A stretch of 64,000 nucleotides of DNA from CAIMWS01 sp964409245 (GTDB lineage Bacteria > Verrucomicrobiota > Verrucomicrobiia > Limisphaerales > UBA1319), in assembly GCA_964409245.1 (NCBI GenBank), contig CAYPCQ010000005.1, positions 1-64,000 of the forward strand, read 5' to 3'. The position numbers were made by a program, and so were the translations under genes. Under the pieces are notes generated by a model. It saw only the letters and a program-made list of their open reading frames with translations. It did not search any database and was not told the origin of the DNA. Below, in pieces: positions 9,801 through 17,300 of the stretch (its first letter is position 1; the number at the start of each line of letters is the position of its first letter).

Positions 9801-12800
9801 GCTGATCCAAAAACTGGAACAGTTTGCGGCGCACGGCCAGGCCGGAGAAGGAATCGTTGCTGGAACGGTCAGCCGGACCAGGGATCTCCTGGAGATGATT
9901 GGGGACGAAAAGGATCAGCTAGTTTTTGCGCGGCAGCGGATCGCCGAAGCCAGATGGGACCGCGTCGCGCATTTGTGGGTTCGGGGTTGTGCCATGGACT
10001 GGCGCGCGCTTTATGGGGAACACCCGCCATTTCGCATCAGCCTGCCCACCTACCCTTTTGCGGAGACGGAACACTGGCTCGGGAAACCAGAGCGCCAGGA
10101 AAGCCCGGACCCGCGTCCGGCGCCGGAACCTGATCCAGTAATTTCCGTCCTGCGGCGCAGGCTGGGGGAATACCTGAAAATCCGCGAGGATGACCTGGAT
10201 GGGGACCGCCCCTTTGGCGAAGCCGGATTGGATTCCGTTTCCTTGATCCGGTTCTGCAATTGTTTGAACCAGGAGCTCGGGCTGAACCTGGCGCCTCCGT
10301 TGCTTTTCGAATACGCCACCATCAACCGGCTGGCCCGGCACCTGGCAGCTGCTTACCCATCACTGTTTGCGGCGGCACCGGGTCCTGGCGGGAAAAACGA
10401 GCAGCTGGCGGCAGGCCCGGCAGGCTGCCTTCCGAAGGCCTGGCCCGGGAACCGGGAACCGATTGCCATCGTGGGGATGAGCGGCCGGTTTCCGCAGGCG
10501 GCCAGCCTGGAGGAATTTTGGGAGAACCTGAGATCCGGGCGGGATTGCATCCGGGAAATTCCTCCGGAGCGCTGGGCTTGGGAGGCCGAGGCCGAAGATC
10601 CCGATGAAGCGAAGGCCCGGGCCAGGATCCAGTGGGGAGGCTTCATGGACGGGATTGACGAGTTCGACCCGCTGTTTTTCAACCTCTCACCGCGCGAGGC
10701 AGAGACGATGGATCCACAAAACCGCCTGATCATGATGTATGTCTGGCTGGCGATGGAGGATGCGGGCTATTCGGCGGGCAGCCTGTCCGGCACCAACACC
10801 GGGCTCTTCATCGGCACCGGGGAAACCGGCTATGCCAGCCTGTTGACCAGCGAAAAGCAGCGGCCCGATTACGGTTTTTTGGGCGTCTATCCCTTCAGCG
10901 GCCCGAATCGGATGAGCTATTTCCTCAACCTGCACGGGCCCAGCGAGCCGGTCAATACCGGGTGTTCCTCCTCGCTGATCGCCGTGCACAAGGCGGTCGA
11001 GGCGCTGCAGAACCGCACCTGCGACCTGGCCTTTGCCGGAGGGGTGAACACCGTGCCGATACCTGACAGCCACATCAGCTTCAGCAAGGCGGGGTTGATT
11101 TGCGAGGGGGGCCGCTGCCAGCCATTCTCGAGCCAGGCCAGCGGATTTGTGTGGGGCGAAGGGGTGGGGATGATCGCGCTGAAGCGGTTGAGCGACGCCG
11201 AGGCGGCGGGGGATTCTATTCATGCCTTGATTCTGGGTGGTGCGCAGAATCACGGAGGCCGGGCCAATTCCTTCACCGCTCCCAATCCAGCGGCCCAGGC
11301 GCAATTGCTCACCGCCGCGTTCCAGAAAGCCGGGATTGATCCCCGCACCATCGGCTACATCGAAACCCACGGAGCCGGCACCAAACTGGGGGATCCGGTG
11401 GAGGTCGAGGGCCTCAAGCGGGCCTTCCAGGATTCAGGCATTCGGGAGCCGGATGGCAGCCCGGCTTGCGGGCTGGGCTCGGTGAAATCAAACATCGGCC
11501 ATTTGGAATTGGCTTCCGGAATTGCAGGATTGTTGAAGGTCGTTCTGCAGTTGAAACATAAGACGCTGGCCGGGAACCTTCATTGCGATGAAATCAATCC
11601 CCTGCTGGCGATCCAGGGCAGCCCTTTTTACATCGTTCGCGAAACCACCCATTGGCCAGCCAGCCAGGATGGCCAGGGCCGGGATTTGCCCCGGCGAGCC
11701 GGGATCAGTTCCTTCGGGGTGGGGGGATCGAATGCGCATGTGGTGGTCGAAGAATACCTTCCCGGGCGCGTAGCCACGGAACCGGAACGGACTGGGCAGG
11801 GGCCGTATCTGGTCGTGCTTTCCGCCCGGAAAGAGGAACCGCTCCGGGAAGCCGCCCTCCGGCTGCGTGAATACCTGAAGCAAAAGCCCGGTTTAAGCCC
11901 GCAGGGCCTGCGCAGCCTGGCCTATACGCTCCAGGTGGGACGCGACGCCATGCGCGAACGCCTGTGCTTCGTGATCCACTCGGTGGAGCAACTGGATGAA
12001 GGGCTGAACGCATTCCTCGAGGGAAGGCTTGCTCCGGGCTGCGGTTTCCGGGGGCGTGCCCTGCCAGGCGCGGAGGCCAAGGCTCAATTGGCGGGTGATT
12101 TTGCCGCCAGGAAAGAATACCGGGCGTTGATGGAATTTTGGGTCAGCGGCGGATCGGTTGACTGGCGGCTGCTGTATGGCGGACGGTTGCCCGCCCGGAT
12201 GCCTTTGCCCGGCTACCCGTTTGCCCGCGAGCGATACTGGGCCGCCTCCGTGTCCAAGATTGGCGGGAAGCAAACTTCTGCCGGGAATGCCAGGCGGCCG
12301 GAATCTGCGCCTTCGGATTCGCCAGTCACTTGTTTGGTGGAGAAAGTGTGGAGGAAGGAAAGTGTATCCCCATGGGGCAGTGGAACATTCCCAGGCTCCA
12401 CTTTGGTTTTCGTCAACGAGGATTCGGTTGACTTGGCCAGGGATTTCAGCGGCTCGGGCGTGATGGTGGTTGGCAGCCACTGCGTGCCGCCAGCGAGAGC
12501 GGACTGGGTCGTGGATTTCCGGGATGCCGCCAGCGCCGGCCTCGTCGCCCGGAAGTTGGCCGGCGCCGGCGCGGGGGTGGCGCGCATCGTGGATCTCAGC
12601 GATCTCTATCGGCTGCCGAAAGCCAAGGACGAGCCCAAACTTGGGAAACTGGTGCTTTACCAGGCGCTGGCCGGGACCTTTGCGCCCCGGCGCATCCTTT
12701 ACTTCACCAAGGGGCTCCAAAGCTTCGGCGCCGCGCCCATGAGTCTTGCCGGGGGCAAGCTGATCGGTTTGATCAAGATGCTGGGCGCCGAATATGACCA

Positions 12801-14295
12801 CCTTTGGGCAAGGGCGATCGATATCGATCAAGGTGGCTTTGAGGATCCAGGCTGGCTTCGGGAAGTGGTTGAAGCTGAATTCAGTTCCACCAGCGGGGAG
12901 GTTGAGGTTTGTTATCGGGACCGGATGCGGTATGTGCCGGAGCTGGTCGCTGAAAACCTTCCGGGAGAGGAAACCCCGCTGAACCTCAGTGAGGATGCGG
13001 TTTATGTGATTACGGGCGGCACCCGGGGCATCGGCTTGGAAATCGCCCGGCATCTGGCCTTGAAGGGGGCCCGCAAGCTGGCCTTGCTGGGCATCCAGCC
13101 GCTGCCATCCAGGAAGGATTGGGAACGGATGGTCCGGGAAAACGGATTGTCTGCGGCGGAGCGGGATAAACTGAAGCAGCTGATGGAGCTGGACCGCAGC
13201 TTGGAGGAGCTGCGGGTGCATTCCGGTCCCTTGACGGACCTGCCAGCCTTGCGGGCCTTTTTCGATCAGGTCCGAACGGAATGCGGGCCCATCCGGGGCA
13301 TCATCCACAGTGCCGGGGCCTATCCGGAGTTGAATTCCCGGGCTTTCGTCGCGCGGGATATGGAGGCGATCCAAAAAGTGATGGAGCCGAAAATGGATGG
13401 GTTGGAAGGGCTGCACGAATTGTTCCAGGATGATGGCCTTGATTTTTTTGTCACCTTCTCCTCGCTATCGGGCCTGATTCCACGGCTGGCGCGCGGCTTG
13501 AGCGACTACGCCATGGCCAACGCTTTTGCGGACCATTTTGCGGCTTACCAATTCCAACAGCTGCGGCGCACGCGGTATCGGACCATTTCCTGGGTGGATT
13601 GGAATGACGTGGGCTACGCCGCCAGGATGTCCCCCGGGGACCGGGACCGGTTGGAACAAAGCCTTGGGGAAGTTGGATTGGATTCCTTTTCGGCCCGGGA
13701 AGGATGCCGGCTTTTTGACCTCGCCATGGGCGTGCCCAACCGGAGTTGGGTTTTGCCTTGCCACCTGAACGCCAGAGTGTTCGAGGCGGCACGGCCGGAA
13801 TTGTTGTGGAGCCCGCGGGGCGGGGCGGGGCGGCGGCCCGCGCCCCCAAGCGGCCCAACTTTTCTGGAACGATTGGATCGCCAATTAGACCATTGGGAGT
13901 CGGAGCGCGGTCCCGGAGTTGCGCTTTCGCCGGATGCGTTGGGTGAGTTTGCTGCCTTTGACAAACTCAAGGATTTGGATGCCCCCCGGGTCGCGCGCAT
14001 CCATAATCTCCTGTTCCCCATGGACGTGCTGCCAAAACCGGGCAATGGGAAGGGCGGGGAATCGCTGGCCACGGTGGTTCGCCGGCATCTCTTTGACGTG
14101 CTAAAGATACAGGAACTGGATGATGCCACCCCGTTTCAAGACTATGGATTGAACAGCATTTCGGCGATGGTGTTTTCCAACCGCCTCGGCAAGGAACTCC
14201 GGTGTGAGGTGGACCCCGGCTGGCTGGTGGATTCGCCGACGGTTGAATCCCTGGTGGCGCACCTCCAATCTCAAAACGGACAGCATGGCCAGTAG
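3853..14295 (+). CDS. Hybrid NRPS/trans-AT PKS: serine loading with two methyltransferases, two PKS modules
   Basis: A 3,480-residue megasynthase that begins the assembly line in the cytoplasm. Domain order: A domain (residues ~48-840, serine code DVWHISLIDK) split by an FkbM-type methyltransferase (~506-776); PCP (Ser888); an isolated A C-terminal subdomain holding an N-methyltransferase (~953-1460); KS1 (Cys1648), AT-docking linker, ACP (Ser2128); KS2 (Cys2374), docking linker, KR (Tyr3219), ACP (Ser3435). No condensation domain precedes the A domain and the upstream gene is unrelated, so I infer a loading module. Neither PKS module has an AT. The frame starts at GTG 3853; ATG 3871 is equally possible and neither has a clear Shine-Dalgarno site. 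The next gene begins 7 bp after the stop. The terminal KR-helix-ACP arrangement recurs at the ends of the third and fourth proteins. Confidence 0.95.
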   Translation: MKLSSQMHRPAELEGEVSRRGSGANSEELQKTLRQWNDTDSPYPRDKGIHQLVEEQVRRTPEAAAAVFGKETLSYRVLDRRAEVLARILTRKESGCSCLVPLCLERSLEMVAGILGVLKAGSAYVPLEPGYPDDRIAYLVQDTGARIILTQSRFEERLRRICGNQVEVLAIDWDWQEKEREAEGHELRGGGGKATDPVYVIYTSGTTGRPKGVVLEHRALCNRIWWMQQAYQLGAEDKVLQKTPYSFDVSGWEFFWPLITGASLVMARPDGHKDPQYLRELIRSAHISVLHFVPSMLGAFLLGGDGGGCPSLRKVICSGEPLPVALKDLFFEHFPDLELHNLYGPTEAAIDVTAYRCRKADRLVPIGKPIANTQIYIVDEGLNPAPAGSTGELCIGGDGLARGYLNQPELTAGKFVDNPFRPGTRIYRTGDLARWLPDGNIECLGRLDQQIKIRGNRVELGEIEAVVLEQDGAGSCAVVAVGEGESLKLVAHVVPDPRRAAGVHHQLRMTSQAQWGGMELRALENGLEIAHLNASETEFLYREIFQNKAYLRHGIRLQDGDCVLDVGANIGLFSLAVFLAHDRLKIHAFEPIPEIHRALAMNAGLFGDGWAAHACGISDVSGTADFTYYPHLSMVSGAAANQAEEAEVVRSVLLREPGGSGASLAASEIDELIQNRLASRTVRCELRTLSQVIQENQLGTIDLLKIDAEKMEERALRGIQESDWGKIRQLVIEVHDSEGRLERINKLLAGKGYEVVIDQDDLLGSSRIYQVYAWRAPVPEGPVVDPSRVSRWQGPLEFARRIREGLRLKLPDYMVPAMIVPWEQLPVTANGKLDRQALAQRGIAAPAKKKRSLPRSEIEARLTGVWEELLGMVDIGTEDGFFELGGNSLLAVRAADRISREFGCRYSVALFLQHGRIREIGEYLASLQEAEAEPGAAAAKAPKKSAAGGAPEAESVEAVLNRHPSIRQGVVVSRRDEQGRETSVAFVIPDEEYFRARNATKAAKDRLDQWISVWERNYQPILGGEASSTERVNSIGYVRSDSGAPIPEAELREGIEITVQQVMARRPKCILEIGCGTGMLLFRFAGLVERYLATDLSRNAIEHIQVSLKTNPHADRVTCFCCDASDLGGVPVEAADTVVINSVAQYFPGIDYLTSLIETLARRLPAGARIYIGDVRDLRLLRMFHVWTLQRQCAESTSKSRFRKLLADRIKLEKELVIHPAYFRNLQNSVPRIQQVLIEPKTGKFPNEFVRFRYDVFLNLDEAQPEGVSAEVRPWGSGANLEDLRRALASGQGQALYLTEVPNRRLWKEQAFLSWLDSPGEEEPISRIMHTLEGQAGQGVDPLEWVALAEASGWRATLHWEHEQEDGRFELYLRPASHPGGELPARLQHDFARTPRRQWSNHPSLMLDWEEHVPALRKALETELPGGLLPSRFLLVHQFPRLANGEVDRDELAGKKAKRIQPEAGQGNTAPLPGYYDQCLAIIGMSCVFPGAAGPGQFWNNLCQGVESARFYSEAELRALGVAEERIRDPRLVPMRMAIAGRAAFDADFFNLSPRQAENLDPQARLLLVHSWQALEDAGYAAGSIPETAVFMSAANNFYPSALKLEAAELQGMDGHEAGLFSQPGMIPAWISHRLGLQGPSLFVQSLCCSSMTGLHLAWRSLLAREADYALVGAASLFAPDKIGYLYEPGLTLSPDGHCRPFDATLSGMVEGEGVCVVLLKRAAEAIRDRDHIYALMRGIGVGNDGADKAGFNAPSLKGQSAAIRKVLQDTGLAAESIRYVEAHGNGTQLGDAIEVAALSEAYAQGTGRKQFCGLGSTKPNIGNVDTVSGLAGCVKIALSLGKGCFPPVVNYRKPNPAIEFTQSPFYVVERMESWPAEAHPVRIAQHVYSLGGMNAHAIYEAYLNRDRAVVEGPNGPALVPLSARNEERLRAGARRLMVFLKGRPPADPGTDARYLLELACTLQIGRVPMEQRVVFLAGDLAELIQKLEQFAAHGQAGEGIVAGTVSRTRDLLEMIGDEKDQLVFARQRIAEARWDRVAHLWVRGCAMDWRALYGEHPPFRISLPTYPFAETEHWLGKPERQESPDPRPAPEPDPVISVLRRRLGEYLKIREDDLDGDRPFGEAGLDSVSLIRFCNCLNQELGLNLAPPLLFEYATINRLARHLAAAYPSLFAAAPGPGGKNEQLAAGPAGCLPKAWPGNREPIAIVGMSGRFPQAASLEEFWENLRSGRDCIREIPPERWAWEAEAEDPDEAKARARIQWGGFMDGIDEFDPLFFNLSPREAETMDPQNRLIMMYVWLAMEDAGYSAGSLSGTNTGLFIGTGETGYASLLTSEKQRPDYGFLGVYPFSGPNRMSYFLNLHGPSEPVNTGCSSSLIAVHKAVEALQNRTCDLAFAGGVNTVPIPDSHISFSKAGLICEGGRCQPFSSQASGFVWGEGVGMIALKRLSDAEAAGDSIHALILGGAQNHGGRANSFTAPNPAAQAQLLTAAFQKAGIDPRTIGYIETHGAGTKLGDPVEVEGLKRAFQDSGIREPDGSPACGLGSVKSNIGHLELASGIAGLLKVVLQLKHKTLAGNLHCDEINPLLAIQGSPFYIVRETTHWPASQDGQGRDLPRRAGISSFGVGGSNAHVVVEEYLPGRVATEPERTGQGPYLVVLSARKEEPLREAALRLREYLKQKPGLSPQGLRSLAYTLQVGRDAMRERLCFVIHSVEQLDEGLNAFLEGRLAPGCGFRGRALPGAEAKAQLAGDFAARKEYRALMEFWVSGGSVDWRLLYGGRLPARMPLPGYPFARERYWAASVSKIGGKQTSAGNARRPESAPSDSPVTCLVEKVWRKESVSPWGSGTFPGSTLVFVNEDSVDLARDFSGSGVMVVGSHCVPPARADWVVDFRDAASAGLVARKLAGAGAGVARIVDLSDLYRLPKAKDEPKLGKLVLYQALAGTFAPRRILYFTKGLQSFGAAPMSLAGGKLIGLIKMLGAEYDHLWARAIDIDQGGFEDPGWLREVVEAEFSSTSGEVEVCYRDRMRYVPELVAENLPGEETPLNLSEDAVYVITGGTRGIGLEIARHLALKGARKLALLGIQPLPSRKDWERMVRENGLSAAERDKLKQLMELDRSLEELRVHSGPLTDLPALRAFFDQVRTECGPIRGIIHSAGAYPELNSRAFVARDMEAIQKVMEPKMDGLEGLHELFQDDGLDFFVTFSSLSGLIPRLARGLSDYAMANAFADHFAAYQFQQLRRTRYRTISWVDWNDVGYAARMSPGDRDRLEQSLGEVGLDSFSAREGCRLFDLAMGVPNRSWVLPCHLNARVFEAARPELLWSPRGGAGRRPAPPSGPTFLERLDRQLDHWESERGPGVALSPDALGEFAAFDKLKDLDAPRVARIHNLLFPMDVLPKPGNGKGGESLATVVRRHLFDVLKIQELDDATPFQDYGLNSISAMVFSNRLGKELRCEVDPGWLVDSPTVESLVAHLQSQNGQHGQ
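3985..6640 (+). other. Loading module: A(Ser) interrupted by FkbM-type methyltransferase, then PCP
   Basis: The A core motifs YTSGTTGRPKG (residue ~202) and YRTGDLARW (~427) are present. The pocket residues D-V-W-H-I-S-L-I-D plus the A10 lysine match the serine code of EntF-type domains. Between A8 and A10 lies a SAM methyltransferase with LDVGANIGLF (~563) and TIDLLKIDAEK (~700), the FkbM signature. A10 resumes at LPVTANGKLDR (~825). The PCP motif is GGNSL (Ser888). FkbM-family enzymes usually methylate oxygen, so O-methylserine is the likely product; that is inference. Confidence 0.88.
6715..8220 (+). other. Orphan A-domain C-terminal subdomain carrying an N-methyltransferase
   Basis: This segment opens with a piece like the A8-A9 C-terminal lobe (HPSIRQGVVVS) and closes with an A10-like FPRLANGEVDR (~1440). 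It has no N-terminal AMP-forming lobe (no YTSGTTG, no YGPTE). Inside is the methyltransferase usually embedded in NRPS A domains: LEIGCGTGMLLFRFA (~1070), NSVAQYFP, IGDVRDL and FVRFRYDVFL near its end. It cannot adenylate. It presumably N-methylates the aminoacyl group on the preceding PCP. Confidence 0.85.
8281..10375 (+). other. PKS module: KS (NRPS-accepting type) - AT-docking linker - ACP
   Basis: The KS carries the YSEAELRALGV stretch shared with the other KS that follows an NRPS module (19.7 kb). The active cysteine lies in LCCSSM (Cys1648) and the first histidine in EAHGNGT (His1784), but the second is replaced: KPNIGN has Asn1824 where NIGH is expected. The ACP motif is GLDSV (Ser2128). 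There is no reductive domain. Elongation may be impaired by the Asn. Confidence 0.85.
10450..14280 (+). other. PKS module: KS-AT docking-KR-helical element-ACP
   Basis: The KS is complete (GCSSSL with Cys2374, ETHGAGT, NIGHLE). The KR has an N-terminal structural half (from ~12330), ITGGTRGIG (~3052), FSSLSG and SDYAMAN (Tyr3219, Asn present), so it should be active. Between KR and ACP, nt 13855-14065 encode a helical stretch (LDHWESER...) with counterparts before the terminal ACPs of the third and fourth proteins. The ACP has GLNSI (Ser3435). Predicted product: beta-hydroxy intermediate passed to the next protein. Confidence 0.88.
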
Positions 14296-14302
14296 CCCGG
14301 GC

Positions 14303-17300
14303 ATGAACACGAGTGAACAACTGCAGCGGATCGAGGCGGCGATGAAAGGCGCGGCCAAAGCTCCGGCGCCGGTTCCCTTGGAGCCTGCGCGCCTGCCAGA
14401 GCCGATCGCCATCGTTGGGTTGGCCGGGTATTTTCCGGGGTGCATGTCCATCCGGGAATTCTGGAAGGCACTGGACGAGGAACGCTGCCTGCTCGAGGAG
14501 ATACCGCGGAATCGTTTCGATTGGGAAGGAATGTATGACCCGCTGGGTGGGGATCCGGAGCGGAGCCGCTCCAAGTGGGGAGGGTTTATCCCGGATATCC
14601 GAAGTTTCGATCCCGGTTTCTTTGGCATATCCACCGGGGAGGCCAAAACGATGGATCCACGGGAACGGTTGCTGCTGATGGCGGCCTATCACGCGCTGGA
14701 AAACGCCGGATACGCTCCCCGCTCGTGGAGAGGCACCCGGACCGGGGTTTTTATGGCCGGTGAGGAAAATGAATACGCCGCGCTGGTGCGGGAGCGGGAT
14801 GGCGGCTCAGGAGCGGGTATCGATGAGGGAGCGAACCTGATCGCCAGCCGGATTTCCCACAGCTTCGATTTTCGCGGGCCGAGCGAGTTCGTCAACGCCT
14901 TGTGCGCCGGTGGGGCGGTGGCCCTGAACCGGGCGGTCCAGAGTTTGCGGGCTGGCGAGATTGCCGCGGCCGTGGTTGGCGCCGCCAACGTGATCCTGAG
15001 TCCGGCGCCGTTCATCCAGCTCTCAGGCATGAACCTGCTCAGCCCGGCTTGCGCCATTCATTCCTTTGGCCGGGGGGCGCAAGGGTATCTGCGCGCCGAG
15101 GGAGTGGCCTGCGTGTTGCTGAAGCGGCTGGCGCAGGCTGAGGCCGATGGGGACGTAATCCACGCGGTGATCAAGAATAGCGCCGTGAATCATAATGGGC
15201 GGGGCGGGGCTTCGCGCACCGCGCCGGATCCTTTTGCGCAGGCTGAATTAATCCGCGCCTGCTGCGAGCAGGTTGGATTGGATCCGCGCCGGCTGGGATA
15301 CATTGAGGCCCAGGGGATGGGGCACCCGCTGGCGGATATTGCCGAATGGCGCGCCTTTGGTCTGGCTTTAAAGGCGGTGGCCAAAGAGCAGGGAGTGGTC
15401 ATGAAACCGGGAGGCTGCCTGGTGGGATGCCTCAAGCCGATGTTGGGCCACATGGAAGCCGCCTCTTCCCTGGGTGCCTTGTTTAAGATCATCCGGGCCA
15501 TCCAGATCCAGACCATCCATGGCATTTACGGATTCACGGAAGCCAATCCCGAATTGAATTTGGATGATCATCCGTGTGGGCTGGCCACGCGGGCCATACC
15601 CTGGCCGCGGACCGGACCGCCGCGGGTGGCCGGCCTCAACGCATATGGCATGGGTGGGAATAATGCCCACGTCCTCATTGAGGAATACGTGCGGCAGCCA
15701 GGCCCGGTGCGATCGGCCCCGCTGCTCGCGCTTGTGGTTCTATCGGCACCCACGGAGGCCAAGCTGGCCCAGGTGGCGGGAGCCTTGCTGGATTGGATCG
15801 AAAAGCATCCGGATCAAGACCTGGCAGACCTGGCCTACACTTTGCAGGTTGGCCGGGACGCCTTGGACTGCCGGCTGGCAATGGTGGTTGACTCTCTGGA
15901 GCAGCTAGGGAGCGGGCTTGCCTGCCAGCTCACCCCGGGCAGCGCCCCACCGGCTTTCGTCTGCCAAGGGCGCGCAACGCATCAGGATGCCACACCTCCA
16001 CCCTTGGGTGATCTGATCGCTTGGGGACGGCATTGGGCCGGTGGGGGAGCTGTATCGTGGAACGATTTGCATCGGGGAATATCCGTGCGCCGCATTTCTC
16101 TGCCGGAATATCCCTTCGACCCGTGTGAGTGTTGGGTGGATGAAACCACCCGGACACTGCCAGCTCCGGCGCCGGGACAGCCCTTGGTGGAGCAGGTGAA
16201 GGCGCGCCTGGCGTCGATGGTGGCTGAGGAGCTGGGTTGCGCCACCTCGGAGATCGATCCAGGGAAACACTTCATGGATTATGGCATTGGGTCTCTCATG
16301 GGATTGAGATTGGCGCAAAGGCTGGCCCGATCCTTTGGCGCCACCGTTGGCTTGCAGGACTGGCTGGAGAATCCAACCATAGAGGCTTTTTCACAATTTC
16401 TCACCTCCAAGGTGGAGGGCCAGGGGAGCAGCGAAACCGCCGCCCGATCCCAGGATGGGAAGGGCGCGTTCAGCCAGTGGGAGTGTCCGTTATCCGAATG
16501 CCAGCGGGGCTTGTGGGCGCTGCAGAAGATGCGTCCGGGGATGGCCGCGTATAACGTGCCCATCGGCATCCGGGTTTTCCAGCGCCTGGACGGCGGGCAG
16601 CTGCGAAAAGCCTGCCAGGCACTCCTTGACCGGTATCCGCTTTTGGGGTGTTCGATCCGGGAGCGTGATGGTGGATTAGTCCACGAACCCGCCAGCGCAT
16701 CGTTCCAGTTTGAAGAACTCGAAATGGCGGAAACGGGGGCCGCGTCCATCGGGGATCTGTTAAGGGACCGGCTGCGGGCGCCATTCACGCTGGAGGAAGG
16801 CCCCTTGATCCGGTTCCATCTTGTCCATTGTTCCCCGAAGGAGTCCGTGGTGCTGCTGGTGGCGCATCACTTGGTGATGGATGGTTTGTCCTCTGGCCCG
16901 GTGATGACCACCCTTTTGGACGCCTACCTGGCCTGCACTCAGGGGATTCCGTTTGCATCCGCACCCAGCGAAGTTCATTTCGGCGATTTCGTCCTTTGGG
17001 AAAAAGACCAGCTTGCGGGAGAATCTGGAAAACGGCTTGAATCCTACTGGAAAGAGCAACTCTCGGGCCTGTTGCCCACCTTGCGGTTGACCGCGGAACC
17101 CCCTGCGCCAGAGGGCCGGGGAGGGCCGGGGGAATTGGTATCGGTAGTGTTGCCCAACGGTTTGGTGGATGGGCTGAAGGCACTGGCCCGGGCGCACCGC
17201 GCCAGCCTGCCAACGGTATTTCTGGGCTTGTTGCAGGTGATGCTCCATCGCTATTCGGGGGAGGATGATGTATCCGTGGGCGTGGTGGCACAGGTCCGGC

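Noticed and set aside
9600..10075. Possible AT domain after the first KS (and the equivalent regions after every KS)
   Set aside because: These ~150-residue regions have the LSAR, Q-x-G-R and LPTYPF motifs of KS flanking/AT-docking linkers; no GHSxG nucleophile or full AT length is present.
11893..13416. Long antisense open frame (507 codons) opposite the first synthase gene
   Set aside because: It is opposite well-defined KS, linker and KR domains, shows no recognisable domain and has Pro/His/Arg/Gln-rich composition typical of the antisense frame of GC-rich genes.
14204..14302. Upstream GTG extension of the second synthase gene
   Set aside because: These codons lie within the terminal ACP of the first protein and the extension has no similarity to the N-termini of the sister proteins.
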